Positions 36,011 to 49,390 are shown, counted from the first letter of the stretch. The stretch: 64,000 nucleotides of DNA from Melitaea cinxia (GCF_905220565.1 NC_059398.1:9013177-9077176); one strand, 5' to 3'. Numbers and translations are program-made. The notes: generated by a model from the letters alone, not told the origin.

Positions 36011-37320
36011 GAAATATCAGAAGCATCGCAAGCGCGTTGCCGACCCCAGTTTCCCCGGCTCTGGTCACCTTACTCACCAACAGGAATACAGCACTGCTTG
36101 AAAATAGTGCAATTTAGCTGTGATCTTCTGTAAGGTCGAGGTAGCTCCTCAGTCGGGCTGCTCCATATTTGGGCAGGAAATTTCCTGCTGTACCTACCAT
36201 TACCTACATTTCTATTCGCAATTGTAATCTAAAATTTGTAATTTCTTAATTGCGTCGTAATAACCTATTCTACCTTCTGGTAATAAAGTCTATTCATAAC
36301 TTATGGGTAAGATAATCTTTTATCCATAACTAGTGAAACATGCCCTGAATCTATTTGCATTATGGCAACATTTTTATTTTATATATGTTTCAAAAGGTAA
36401 AAGAAAAATTGATTTTTCACGTTACATTAAGGTAGGAAACTGCATAGACTTACAAAACAAAACATACTATTTAAATTTATTTATTTATATAAATTATATT
36501 ACTTTAGTAAAGCAGAGTTAATTACCTAAGTATAATACTAAAACAGATAAGGTAAATTAATACTACAAACTAATTAAAGTTTCGTCAATGTTTCTGAAGC
36601 CGCATACTATTAGTTTTAATAGTGTGTTTCTGCACGTGCAGTTGGAAATAATTTAATTTGTTCCGATAAAATAGATCTTCTCTAAAAATTAAACTTATTG
36701 AAAGATTTATATGTGCAGAAAATAATACTACTGATTGTTATGATATATACCTACCTTACCTTTACGATAATTAAATAAAAGATAGTATAGGTACGGTAAT
36801 TGGCATAATAATAAACAAGTAATATAATAATTAAAGGTAAATAATAATTAAATTGAATCAATTATAATAATGCTCTAAAAGTAGTTTATTTTTCAATATA
36901 GTTTGATGAGCGATACATGATATTACTATAGAAAAATTAAAAATTGTAAAAGAAAATATCGATTGATTGGATGAATTTGAACGTATGATGTACGTTGTGA
37001 CTTGCTTATTCAGGTGTGATGATCCACGTAAGGGTCTTAATGTAAATACATAGATAGAATAATTAGTTCTCTTAATGTAAGCTGCAGTAGTGTACCAAGT
37101 AAACGATCAGTAACAAAACTAAAAATTGGAATAACAAAAGTACGGGCATTATAAGCCTGAGGACATAACTTTACATAAAAAAATATGTAAATACATAGCT
37201 CTTTTTAACATTTTAAGATAAGACAATTGACTTGAAGTGTTGAAGATACAGCTGAACTAAAATAAAAATAAAATGGTTATAGAACAAAACTGCTGTGTTA
37301 CTAATTAGACGATTCGAACT
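36011..37320 (+). repeat. left arm of large inverted repeat
   Basis: This 1.3-kb arm matches the reverse complement of 37466-38787 almost base for base near the centre, with scattered substitutions, and less well at the outer end. The 62-codon open frame at 36333 recurs in mirror image at 38452-38264 for that reason. The outer 170 bp (about 36020-36190) is a common repeat also seen, more decayed, at 62320-62490. No protein is encoded. Confidence 0.9.
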
Positions 37321-37465
37321 CGATTTCGATCTGGACCCGATCAGGAAATCTCATCTCATCCTGATCAGGTCCAGACCAATCATCTTGGTTACATGCCTTA
37401 TCTAGTCCTGATCAGGGATGCCTGGTCCGGTCCTTCGTCGGTTCGATTAATTAGCCTTTAAAAAC
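37321..37465. repeat. centre of the inverted repeat with TGATCAGG motifs (cluster 3)
   Basis: The 145-bp spacer holds CTGGACCCGATCAGGAAATC, CATCCTGATCAGGTCCAGAC and CCTGATCAGGGATGCCTGGT. These are palindromic TGATCA cores with GGTCC-type flanks. The spacer could form local hairpins in addition to the large fold-back. Confidence 0.7.
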
Positions 37466-38787
37466 AGTTCGAATCGTCTAATTAGTAACACAGCAGTTTT
37501 GTTCTATAACCATTTTATTTTTATTTTAGTTCAGCTGTATCTTCAACACTTCAAGTCAATTGTCTTATCTTAAAATGTTAAAAAGAGCTATGTATTTACA
37601 TATTTTTTATGTAAAGTTATGTCCTCAGGCTTATAATGCCCGTACTTTTGTTATTCCAATTTTTAGTTTTGTTACTGATCGTTTACTTGGTACACTACTG
37701 CAGCTTACATTAAGAGAACTAATTATTCTATCTATGTATTTACATTAAGACCCTTACGTGGATCATCACACCTGAATAAGCAAGTCACAACGTACATCAT
37801 ACGTTCAAATTCATCCAATCAATCGATATTTTCTTTTACAATTTTTAATTTTTCTATAGTAATATCATGTATCGCTCATCAAACTATATTGAAAAATAAA
37901 CTACTTTTAGAACATTATTATAATTGATTCAATTTAATTATTATTTACCTTTAATTATTATATTACTTGTTTATTATTATGCCAATTACCGTACATATAC
38001 TATCTTTTATTTAATTATCGTAAAGGTAAGGTAGGTATATATCATAACAATCAGTAGTGTTATTTTCTGCACATATAAATCTTTCAATAAGTTTAATTTT
38101 TAGAGAAGATCTATTTTATCGGAACAAATTAAATTATTTCCAACTGCACGTGCAGAAACACGCAATTAAAACTAATAGTATGCGGCTTCAGAAACATTGA
38201 CGAAACTTTAATTAGTTTGTAGTATTAATTTACCTTATCTGTTTTAGTATTATACTTAGGTAATTAACTCTGCTTTACTAAAGTAATATAATTTATATAA
38301 AGAAATAAATTTAAATAGTATGTTTTGTTTTGTAAGTCTATGCAGTTTCCTACCTTAATGTAACGTGAAAAATCAATTTTTCTTTTACCTTTTGAAACAT
38401 ATATAAAATAAAAATGTTGCCATAATGCAAATAGATTCAGGGCATGTTTCACTAGTTATGGATAAAAGATTATCTTACCCATAAGTTATGAATAGACTTT
38501 ATTACCAGAAGGTAGAATAGGTTATTACGACGCAATTAAGAAATTACAAATTTTAGATTACAATTGCGAATAGAAATGTAGGTAATAGTAGGCACAGCAG
38601 GAAATTTCCTGCCCAAATATGGAGCAGCCCGACTGAAAAACTACCTCGACCTTACAGAAGATCACAGCTAAATAGCACTGTTTTCAAGCAGTGCCGTGTT
38701 CCTGTTTGTTAGTAAGGTGACTAGAGCTCCTGGGGGAAACTGGGGATGGGGTCGGCAACGTGCTTGCGATGCTTCTGATGTTTCAGA
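37466..38787 (-). repeat. right arm of large inverted repeat
   Basis: Mirror copy of 36011-37320. Homology ends near CTTGCGATGCTTCTGATG, but on this side the common outer repeat continues a little further (ACGTCTATAAGCTACGGCAA, to about 38815), so the right copy is slightly more complete. Confidence 0.9.
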
Positions 38788-38815
38788 CGTCTATAAGCTA
38801 CGGCAATCGCTTACG

Positions 38816-41800
38816 CGAAACATATTACTACGAGTATATATAAACTTATATACGTTGGATACCGTCATCCGTCAAATAGCGTTATCCACAATCGACGAAA
38901 CGGGCCCTTACTGATTTGAATATAATTATGGAATATATTTTGTTTAGTTCAATACTACGATTGCGGCAGATTAGAAGTCTACATAAAACAAGAAATTAGA
39001 TATGAAATACATTTTCAGCTCATCATTCATCATTCTCTACCTATCCGTATAATTTTGGATTCAAACATTTTTTTTAAATTATGTCATTGCCGTGTTTAAA
39101 CGTCTCTTCTAAAATTTTGTTTCAAACATTAACATAATTAAGTGGTTCTCAAAGTTTTCCCATTATAAACTTAGCGAGAAATTTTATTTTTCCCTCAAGT
39201 CACGCGTCTCTGTGTGCGCGCGTGTGGACGACACGGCGAATTGGATTTTCTCTAGTGTGAGTAAACCTACTTTTGTCGACGGAACAGGAAAACCTTGGAG
39301 ATTCATGAAATATTAATATAAAACCCTCAAAAATGACTGCAGGCGAATGACATTACTACATTCGTATTTTCTAAAAACCTATGGCTATATTTTCTTTATA
39401 ATGAAAAATAAACATTAAATATATGAAAAACTATAAATAGATAGATTAAAACTTTATCGCAACAAAAAACAAGATACACTTAAGGACCATTAGGTACAAA
39501 ACAAATAAGTATACAAAGGCAAGCTTATCGCTTATAGCGATCTCTTCCAGACGACCTTTAATGATAATAGTTTAGGAAAAAGTGCCGGGAACAGTGCACA
39601 AACAACAATGCAAGTTCATTAGATACTGGAATCAAGTTAGAAAAGGAAACATAGTTATATAATATAATATTCAAACATCTCACGATAAATACGAATATTC
39701 ATACATACTCGTACATACATAAATATGTACATACATAATACATCCAAATACATACATACAAACATACACATAGAAACAATATACCAATAGATCACATATT
39801 TAAGACAATGTGAGAGATAAGATATGAATATAGAGATATGTTTCATTATTATTTCCCTTAGAAATTGCTTTCATTACATATGGTGCCGTTACTTACCAAA
39901 GCCTTAAATTGACTAAATTATTTAGTAGGTAACCTAAGTAGAGAGACAGAGAGCTTTAAATTAAGCATAAGAATTTTTTAACAGCAATAAAATCTATAAA
40001 ATAGAGAAAATGATAAACATAATTTCAAATATATTTATAAACTAACGTTTTAAAAACGATTCTAAGGATTTGAGTTTCAGTTATAACGTCTTCTCTAGAT
40101 GCGAACCAAGAAATATAGATCCGCACGGGCAAAACCTGTAGTAAATCACTAGTCTGCAATATAATGTACATATCAACACATAAACATTGCTTTATTAATA
40201 TGGATTATCAAAAGATTGTGTCACGATTTTAGAATTCATCGTAATTGTTTTCGTGCTATTGGACTCGATAATTTTTGATTATACATCGCTGATATTGCGA
40301 CAATCATACACATTGCATACATTTATTTACAAACTATTAATAAATCAATAAAAAGAAAGGAATGAACGATTAAAGGTTTGAATGAAAGGTAGGAATGAAT
40401 GATGAAATGAATTAAAGGTTTAAAATTAAAAACAAAATAAAAGGAAAAAGCAAAAAGTCCTTTTTAAAATAACTCTTAAAGAATTAAAAAAAAATCAAGA
40501 AAATGAATCAGTAACCTTATTATAATACATAGTGTTATAGTTGTATATAAAAAAAAACTACTTTAAAATTTAAGTATAAATATTTAAATATAAACTAACA
40601 TATTCATGATTACAAAATATCATAAAATGCAAAACTAACTTACTAAAATTTACCTAACATTTAATTTAATTTATGTCTATATAATTTATGTAAATGATAT
40701 CATGATAAAATAGAATTTTATTTTAACTATAAAAACTTTGAATTTTATTACAAGCAAATCTTCTATGCACATGGATTGTGTTTGATAGTGTAAGTAGTCG
40801 AAATAAATAAACGCATTATTAGAGATAATTCAAGAAATGCTCAAAAAGTGATCAAATTTAAATGGGCATCACACAATAAGCACTTATTCGATATAAAATA
40901 AATCAAAATCAATGAACCCAGTAAAAAGTTATGACATATCACACTTAAAAGAATACAGTCGCACTGAAAATCTTACCCTATTTTTAAAGTCAGTCAATAA
41001 ATTTTATGATAAAAATTCGATGATGGATGCCTTTATATTTAGGAAAAATTAAGATTCTCTTTACTTACCAAAAGAAACCAAAGTAATTATTTTATTATAA
41101 ATTAATATTTTAATCTGGAAAGAGGTCTTATTTATATGGCGTACGTTTTATCTTGATCCATCGTCGAAAAAGGAAAGTTATTACTCTATAAATAGTTGAA
41201 ATGAAATGAAATCGTAACAACGTCATTTTGTACATAAATTATCTTTTTTTCCTTTTAATATCAACTGCAATTGTCTTCATTATAAATATAGAGACTATTA
41301 TAATCTGCAACTAAAAAAGTAATTATCTGTCAGTCCTTATGAACATAAAGCTATAACACGACACATAAGCCATTAAAGTTAAAACAGACAAAACCGCATG
41401 AGTCAACTAGTTTACAATAAAAGCTTCAGTTTCTTTCAAAATTTAACTTCTAATGCTTTACATATAGCGCTACACTAATATGTCGAGATAGTACCTATCT
41501 GGTGATTGTATATTTATATAATTGCTGAATATTTACAAAACGTTCGCATTCGCTCTCTCCACTCTTTGTCGAGATAATAATATAATTTGTAATCTACGTG
41601 AGCTCTGTTTTATATTCTATAATATTTGTGTTTAGTTACCAACTTGTTAAGTACAGTTAACAATTTCTCTGTAACCGGTTCTACGGTTTGAACAAACTTA
41701 CAATGTAAGCTTTATGATTCTGAACTGGTTTTTTCCATTAGATAATAATGATTGTGTTAGTCAAAAAATGTTAATAATTAAATAGTTTAATTTAATTAAT

Positions 41801-43340
41801 AAAATATAATTGGTTATGAATATATTTTAGTCCACAAAAGATAATCGAAACTTATAAAATATAATAGGTTTTATTTTTTGTTGCTACTAATTAAAAATAT
41901 ATAAACTTAAGTTTTCTTTCTACAATTATTTTAAAATAGTTTTATTTGTAAATCCTAATTTCAAACGTTCAATATTGGAATGTAAACTTAATTTTAAATG
42001 CCACTTGCCTTTTCTCAAGGTCTTAACAATCTATAAACAAGTATTTGGTACTTATTTATGAAATATCGAAAGGGATATCTGTTTTAATATGAATCTAATT
42101 TTTATACTGGTATCAGATATTGTAACTTCATTACAAATCTCGTTTTTTAATTGTGAATAATGATCTATTATACAAAATGTATATCTACTTTGTACGGAAT
42201 ATATACTTATGTAAACATTTATAAAGGTGAGTGTAACGTTTTCAATCTGTATTTAACGATACTTTTTAAAAATATAGCATTAGCAGGCTATATGGAGATT
42301 GTTTTAGGCTCCAAAACAACACGCTACGATATATACAACACACAGTGAACATAAATGTCAACGCGAGCAGGTCGTCTAGTAATAAAATAAAGACAAAAAA
42401 AAACCTTTCTTTATTTAATTAGGCACGTGTACTTAGTATTTGTTATCAGACAAGCACTTAAACAATACTTATATTGTTTTTTTATAACAGTCCTTTATTG
42501 TAGTACCGTTTTTATCTAGACCATACATATTATCTAGCAACCATTACAACAAACTATTTATTTCAATAATAACTATTATTTTTAAGTCAATTAGTAATTA
42601 CCATATTACATAACGTAATGGCGTTGGTATCTGATTGCAACGTAACATAGGATAGGTTTTAAAATTACAACGTAAAATAGGCTAGGTTTTAAAATTTAAT
42701 CCTTTAATAGTTACTTAAACAGAACATTAATAAAAACTTAAATATTATTTGTGAGGGATCTACATGTGAAAGTCTATAACAAAATAATTGATTATTCTGC
42801 ATATGTTTAAAATTTTACCGTTTAATATTAATTATTTTATTTCGTAAACTTTTAACGTTAATTGTATCATTTTAATGAACGTATAAATTATTATTAATGA
42901 AAAGCAGTTTAAATGGTCTTTCCTCTAATCTTTATAAAAAGTAACAAATAACTACAAGAAACGAAAATATCGTATTCATTATTTATACATGTTTACCACA
43001 AAGTAACATATCAAACGTAACATTTATTTATTGTACTTAAAGACAAGTTAAATATTTTTTTCGACTTTATTGCCTTAAAAGATAAGACTATAAATGTAGG
43101 TCGGCGTTGTAATTTATCACCTCGACGACGTCGCGCAACAGGAAGACTTAGATAGCAAAAGCATAAAAGCTCTAGTAAGTAGTACACAACGTACGGAGTG
43201 CATTCGAATTTAAAGACAAATGAGGAGTTACAAATCATGTTTTGACGCCGTGTTGGCATTTAAATGAGGTTCATTCTGTGATAGAATTGTGAAGCATAGT
43301 GCATCTTATGCTTCATAATGTTGTAGTAAAGTTATTAGTG
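38816..43340. other. AT-rich sequence with microsatellites and one decayed repeat
   Basis: No clear gene. A GC-rich patch at 39200-39256 ends in a donor-like CTAGT|GTGAGTAAAC and could be a short 5' exon. A CATA-rich microsatellite lies at about 39695-39770. A decayed AACCGACTTC-family repeat lies at about 40785-41005 (CTTACCCTATTTTTAAAGTC end). The remaining sequence shows nothing recognisable. Confidence 0.45.
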
Positions 43341-43344
43341 GTTG

Positions 43345-43440
43345 AATCGGGCGCGGCGCTGGCCGGAGTGAGCGCAGCTGTCAAGGCCAACTGAGGTCAC
43401 TCCACCGACGATCTCTGAGCCACTATACCCGGGACCGGTT
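43345..43440. other. isolated GC-rich island
   Basis: About 95 bp of GC-rich sequence (GGGCGCGGCGCTGGCCGGAG to CCCGGGACCGG) in AT-rich surroundings. It could be a small exon, a promoter or a relic of a transposon. There is no long open frame and no clear paired splice sites. Confidence 0.3.
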
Positions 43441-46121
43441 CTACAATTTTTAGTCTTTTTTTATTTTCATTTTTGTATACACGACGCTGAGACTAAACAA
43501 TGTTTATAATACCAACCTCCGTCAGATTAACTTTATTTAAATAACTACATTACATTTTATTTAAAAGGAATCGTTTATCATTCTTTTTTTCTTTAGTAAA
43601 ACATGTATAATTATCCAAATGAATGAATAAGTTTTCTTGAACAATTTGAATAACAAAAAGAAATATTATTAAAAGTTATAATAACTTTGATTTATGTAAG
43701 TTTTAAGATTTTTTTTAATTATTTCTGAGTTGAAAATTTCCAGATTATTTAAAATAAATAAAATTATTTAAATGTAAAGCTGTGAAAATTATAACAATGA
43801 TAAAACAAACAGCGTTATAGGTAGAATAATTATTTTTGCTATCGAAATATGACAAATGAAATTCCTTGGCAATTTTAAAATCTAATATCTTCTACAAAAA
43901 AGAAACGATCATTTATTCAAAGGCAATCTAATAACAAAGTTATAAAGAGACAAAAAAAACAATAAAGAGAAAATAAAAAGCAACGTATAAGTTAGATTCG
44001 AACAATATTAAAGATAATATAAGACTCTTAAGAAAGAAAATAATTTATAGTTTGTTTTATTTTTTTAAGTTATAATAATAATTTTACTTCCAATTTTTAA
44101 ATTTTTATAATAAGTTTTTGTTTTTAGTTTTGTTATATTCACTCTTAGTTATTATATTCACTCGTCTTCTTCTTCATAGAGAAAGAGGCCTTTGCCCAGC
44201 AATGAAGCGTTTCAGGCTGAATCGCTGAATCGTGATATTCACTCTGTATCAGTGGTAGCTAATTCCACAGACAATTCCGCGGTAGTGGTTCTTTGGCCAG
44301 GTCTAGTCATAGAGCTATTTCATTAAATTACATGTTTTCACTTTTTTACCTGCTTCTAGTAAGATTATAAATATTTTTATATAGACATGGTAAGAGCTAA
44401 ATTTTATCACATGTAATAAACCAAAAGTAGACTTGAATGAGGTTTTTGGTAAAATGATAACTTTTTAAAAAAATTAATTTTTTTTTTTCATAGTCCTCAT
44501 GAATAGGTGACATTTATTACTAATTATAGGCTTTATTTATAAACTTATGACATCTGCTCTTGCACTGATTGTAATCAAAGCAAAAGCAAAGATGTAATTC
44601 CAGTACTTCGCGACTTACACCATCGTTTGACTGTATTCCGACTATTGTTATAACAACTGACAAAGTACATGTAAATCTCACACCTTACATACGTAAAAAT
44701 CTCTGTAGTAATCTTTAAACAACCCAAGAAGCCCAAGTTTAAAATATAACGCTGCTATTCTCCTAAACCTAAGCAAAAAAAAAGATTATATTTTATACTA
44801 TTGCTAAATCCCTTACGAACACTATTAAAGCCTTGACCTCATTTATTATACACTAAACAGTTTAGAGTTTAGAATATCGTGAATTGAAATCTACTCATTT
44901 TATAAATAACTCATATTAGTGTCTATGTAAATAATTTATATAAATATTCTACTAGTTTTAAGTGTAACTTCATAATAAAAATATAAAAATAAAAAATCGA
45001 ATATGCGATAACATTTTTTATTACATAAAAATAGTTTATTAAAAAGCGTTAACTTTGCAATAATATTCATTGCGATTATATTATCGTGTTATATGTTTTA
45101 TAATATGATATTTTTCAACATGGTTTCCAACAATTTAAAGTTTATGTATTGTATAATCGTACTTTACTAATCAAAATATTATTGAAATAAAATTAATTAC
45201 TTGACTTTCCCCAATTTACATAATGACATAAGAAGTAATTTAGAGTAAGAATATAAATTAATTTTGAACTTACATAGCCCTAAAATAAACGATATTTCAT
45301 TGTTACTAAAGTTTTTAATTATGAATAAAACAATCCTAAGCAATATAAAATGAAAGTTTCTTTTACTCGTTTAACTTATTTCTGTTAGGAATATCGTCAA
45401 AAATAAATTAGGTTTATTGAAAATTATATTGTTATTTTATAATGCTTTTTTATTTACTATTAGCTTAAGATACGCTCTGATCCTTCTCCTACATGGGGAA
45501 AGAGACCTATGCCCAGTAGTGGGATATTACAGGCTGAAGCGTAAAATACGGGTATATGCAACTTTCATCATTTGTTATCTTTTCAATGCTAGGCAATTTT
45601 TAAATCACTGTCTATTCTTCTCTAAATCATGTGTATTCTAGAAATTTCTTAACATTAAGAAAAATATATAATGCCTGCCCGCTGTGGAGTGACGTGGCGG
45701 ATTGAGTTCCATATTCTTCATAGGAAAACTATAAAAAATAGGCTTCGTGCCAGTGCTTACGGTTACAAGTTGTAATCTTACCGTGTTATACAAGCGACTC
45801 AACAGTTAAAAAATCTGAGAGAATATTTTAAAATCATCGTTGAATAATCTTATTTATAATGGCTAATTTATAATTTTTAAATGTAATGGTAACAAAAAAG
45901 AATGTATAAGCTAAACTCAAACCTACAAAATAGAACCAATTTATTTTCATTCATATTTAATTAAACAAGGATGTGAAAAGGTGCCTCAATGTATCGCATT
46001 ATGTCAAATATTAAAAATTTTAAAAATTTTTGTCAAATTTTAAATTAAACAACCAAACTCTATTTTTAATGCGCGCGTTTGTTTATTATCACAAAGTTTA
46101 TTTTTCTTGATTCGTTGATGG
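43441..46121. other. AT-rich sequence with SINE fragments
   Basis: SINE tails lie at 44170-44230 (AGAGAAAGAGGCCTTTGCCC) and 45477-45545 (TCCTTCTCCTACATGGGGAA to TATTACAGGCTGAAGCG). A SINE body piece lies at 45673-45775 (GTGACGTGGCGGATTGAGTT). No gene is recognised. Confidence 0.55.
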
Positions 46122-46135
46122 CCACCAGATGGCGC
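46122..46135 (+). promoter_or_regulatory. perfect CTCF-type core motif
   Basis: CCACCAGATGGCGC matches the known CTCF core consensus CCASYAGRKGGCRS at every position. The flanks (GATGG before, GTACG after) lie in a locally GC-richer stretch to 46290. Insect CTCF binds a closely related core. A single site in 64 kb proves neither binding nor insulation. Confidence 0.4.
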
Positions 46136-48110
46136 GTACGTAGTGCTCAGATTGCCGTGTACGGTAAACATGGAACCCTCGCTAGCCTCGGAATTTTTAC
46201 ACGCTCTTCACTCCAAATAGCTGCACAAATATCGTGATTGAGATAGTTATGGGGTTTCCCAGTCCCGTGCACCGGTACGAGGGCAAAAAGTAATTGCATT
46301 ATCGCTTAAGTTTTATCGCTAAATTAGCCATGGGAACATATTATTTCTCACATTTTTGATTTTTTATTTAAAAAAGTGTTTAATTAATACTATCAGTAAC
46401 TTAATTTAAAAATATTTGACATATTTAAGATAATATTTATTTAAGAATTAATTGTCCTATTAATGTTTATTGCTCAATAATACTTAATTAACTAATTTTA
46501 ATATACGGAAATGTTTAAATGTACGGTATTTAGGTGACGAAAAAAATCTATAAACTAAATAAAACATTTACAACCAATTAAGTTCTATTATAAATCCAAT
46601 TCTTCAAAGGAAAACGATAAAACGAGCAATCTATAAAATTACAAGTCAGACGTTTAATTACCAACTTGTACCTACATTCTTTTAAGTCGCTTATTCATGC
46701 TTCGATTGCTATTTGTATCACTTATATACTATCAAAGAGTCAAAATTGTCGGAGAAATATCAACGAACTGAAGAACAATGGAGTATTATGTGGTAATAGT
46801 GGAAATGTATTCGTTTGGTTTGCGTGGAAAAAAGTATCTAAACAAATCGCGGTATTGTTATTCCTGCCGCTAATACACGAATAAAAGGACCAATAGCTTT
46901 TCATATTATTATGGTCATGAGTCAAACATTATTTCCAAGTAAAGATTGACATTAACACACGATTAACTCTCTCTACAAAAAAGTGAAGTTCACGTATATT
47001 TGTATATATTAAAGTCTAAAAATAAAACGTGTGTTCAAATTATACTTTTCAGGAAATTGTTTTTTTTTTAAATATAAAATACACCTGCGTTTGAATGTCA
47101 CATATTTTCAATCTCATCCTAGTTCGAGACAGAAAGAGTCAACGGCTGCAACCATTTTACAAAGACCTTGCCTGGTTTTCACGAGACATAATAACGTAAA
47201 ACATGAAGGGTTAGTTATCAAGAGTAGAGAGGTCTTATATAGTGGTTAAATTCAACGCTTCGGGCAAGTCACTTGTCGGGGTCATAACCTGTTTGCGACC
47301 CCTCCCTTTGGGACTATAGAACTCACGTTTGTAACAATTCAACCTTAGCCTTTCCTTATTTCAAAGCTAACAAATAATTAAATTGTTTACAAACATTAGG
47401 GAATTTTAATAAAGAAAAATATGACGCGTTTATAAATATTACAATTCTGTTGCTAGGTATTTAGAATAATAAATTTCAATTATTTTATATTATACAAAAA
47501 AAAATTAGCTATGAAGAATAAAAAAAGCACTAATAATAAAATTAGGATGTTATTCTAATATTATGAAAGTGATTCATAAAATAATCAAATGGCAATACAA
47601 AGCTCGTAATTAGTGCTAATCAGGGTCTTCAGTTACACATTCGCAAAGATAATTGGATTTGTATGTATAGAGGTTGTAGGTTATTGTGAGGCGTCCTATG
47701 CCAGTATATATTGTTAAGCACACAATGCGTTCAGCGGGCCGTTGTGCCTTGTGAAATGTTGCACGACTACTTTTTTCGTCTGGATTCTACACTCATGTTA
47801 CTTGTTTTTTAAGCCGCGAGCTCGAGATGTACAGGTTTATCTGTTTAAAATTTATTAACATCGAGAAACAATTTAAACCCTTTTCTTTCGATGGCCCATA
47901 AGAGATTCATGATGAAAGGAAACGAATGCTGTTATAACTTATTGTTTATATTCAAAGACCATTTGTTTGTTTTTTTATCTTATTTCCTTTAAAAAAAGAA
48001 CTTTCAATAAATATACGTAAATGAATTATATTAGAACAATTATTTGTTTTTATAAAACGTAATGCCTGGTAAGAATTATGACAAAATAAAATTCTTAACT
48101 AGCGAAAATG
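46136..48110. other. non-coding sequence, no classified repeat
   Basis: A GC-richer part continues to about 46290 and another lies at 47640-47830. The open frames at 46666-46884 and 47031-47249 show no domain and ordinary AT-rich composition; I take them as chance. Confidence 0.45.
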
Positions 48111-48290
48111 TATATGCCTTAAAGTATGTATCATCATCCAACAGCCCTTAACATTCCACTGCTGGACATATTCCTCCCCTTTAATTTGCCACTCCGTCCG
48201 GTTGCGCCCTATGAATCCAGGGACTTCTCGCTGTCTCCTTAAGGTCGTCAGTCCACCTGGTTGGACCTGTGCTCTTTTTGCCGAGATGTG
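48110..48290 (-). mobile_element. LINE 3'-end fragment
   Basis: The segment CATCATCCAACAGCCCTTAA with CCACTGCTGGACATATTCCT, CGGTTGCGCCCTATGAATCC and GGTCGTCAGTCCACCTGGTT is the reverse-oriented 3' end of an RTE-like LINE of the kind common in Lepidoptera. Only this end remains. Confidence 0.5.
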
Positions 48291-48574
48291 GTCTTTGCAA
48301 AAGCTAAGCATAAATACACCGAAGCTTTTAATGATGATGCTACAAAATTACTACTAAAAGAATATTTCGTTATAGGGCTAAAGAAAGTGTTTCAACAGGT
48401 TTTCGTCAAGTGTATACAGGATAATTGTGTTTGCTTGCAAACGAAAAAAACCGACTTTAATTACATCGACAAGTAATACAACGTGAGTTGACGAAAAACA
48501 TTAACAAACGCACTAGTCGCCACCACGATTTTCGAGGGTTACCCTTGATTTCTCTGGGATTCCATCATCAGATA

Positions 48575-48826
48575 CTAACTGCGCCCGCGGCTTCGCCCGC
48601 GTTGAAATCAGTGTGTTACAAAGTTTTTCCGGCAAACTTCCAGTGAAATTCTACATGATTTATACATATATATAGTGAAACTCTCATCAAAATCGGCTTA
48701 GCCGTTCCGTAAACCTTCCCCTCTCTCCATTGGTGAAACCGCATGAAAATCCGTTCAGTAGATTTTGAGGGAATCGATCACATACACTTTTGAGGACTTT
48801 GTTTTTAGTACACTAACTAACTATAT
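48575..48826 (-). mobile_element. Helitron 3'-end module, third copy
   Basis: Closely matches the last 220 bp of the 49391-51592 element in reverse orientation (CGCCCGCGGCTTCGCCCGCG, AATCGGCTTAGCCGTTCCG, ACCGCATGAAAATCCGTTCA). Its terminal CTAG has become TTAG. A TA-rich insertion lies near 48660. Confidence 0.7.
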
Positions 48827-48827
48827 A

Positions 48828-48828
48828 C

Positions 48829-48878
<50 letters not shown>

Positions 48879-48880
48879 GG
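48828..48880. repeat. (TA)n microsatellite
   Basis: A TA dinucleotide run of roughly 40 bp is preceded by TATACATATACATA. It lies at the junction of the nested elements. Confidence 0.85.
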
Positions 48881-49390
48881 TCGAATTGAGTAACCTCCTC
48901 CTTTGTTGAAGTCTGTTAAATAAATCAATTTCATTTACTCTTAGTCGCGTATACTTTTGGCATTCTACGATAGACTAAAACTAAATCCGTGATCTATTAA
49001 TAGCATATCAAAAATGTTTATTTAAGAACCACCAGTAAATAAAACACTGAGTACATGTTTACAGGTTTTAGTCAGTAAACAATGACTTACAGTGCGCAGC
49101 TTTTTAAGGTAGCCACAACAATTATAATGTCATCTTTAAGAAAAAACAAATAAAAAGCAACTAAAAATTCTAAGACTATTCTTATGAAGATTTTTAAACG
49201 TCAGGAAACATCAGGAACAAGTAAGTTTTAAGAAACTTAAAAATGGTAGTAATTTTTTAAAGGTATAAAATTAGCTTTATTAGTGTAATGAAGCAAAAAT
49301 TTCTTTGCTTGATTAATCGTCGATCGTTAAGCCTATTCTATATACACACTTTTTTACACTTTTTTCATTTAGAGAGTGCATATCTTTTTA

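Larger units (their letters stand above)
48427..48918 (+). repeat. AACCGACTTC-ended repeat interrupted by another element
   Basis: The left part (48427-48574) has AAACCGACTTTAATTACATC and GACAAGTAATACAACGTGAG. The right end (about 48882-48918) has GGTCGAATTGAGTAACCTCC and CTCCTTTGTTGAAGTCTG. Between them lie a Helitron end (48575-48826) and a TA microsatellite. Confidence 0.65.

Noticed and set aside
36333..36521. 62-codon frame duplicated at 38264-38452 as a possible gene pair
   Set aside because: The duplication is explained by the large inverted repeat; composition is AT-rich and no domain is visible.
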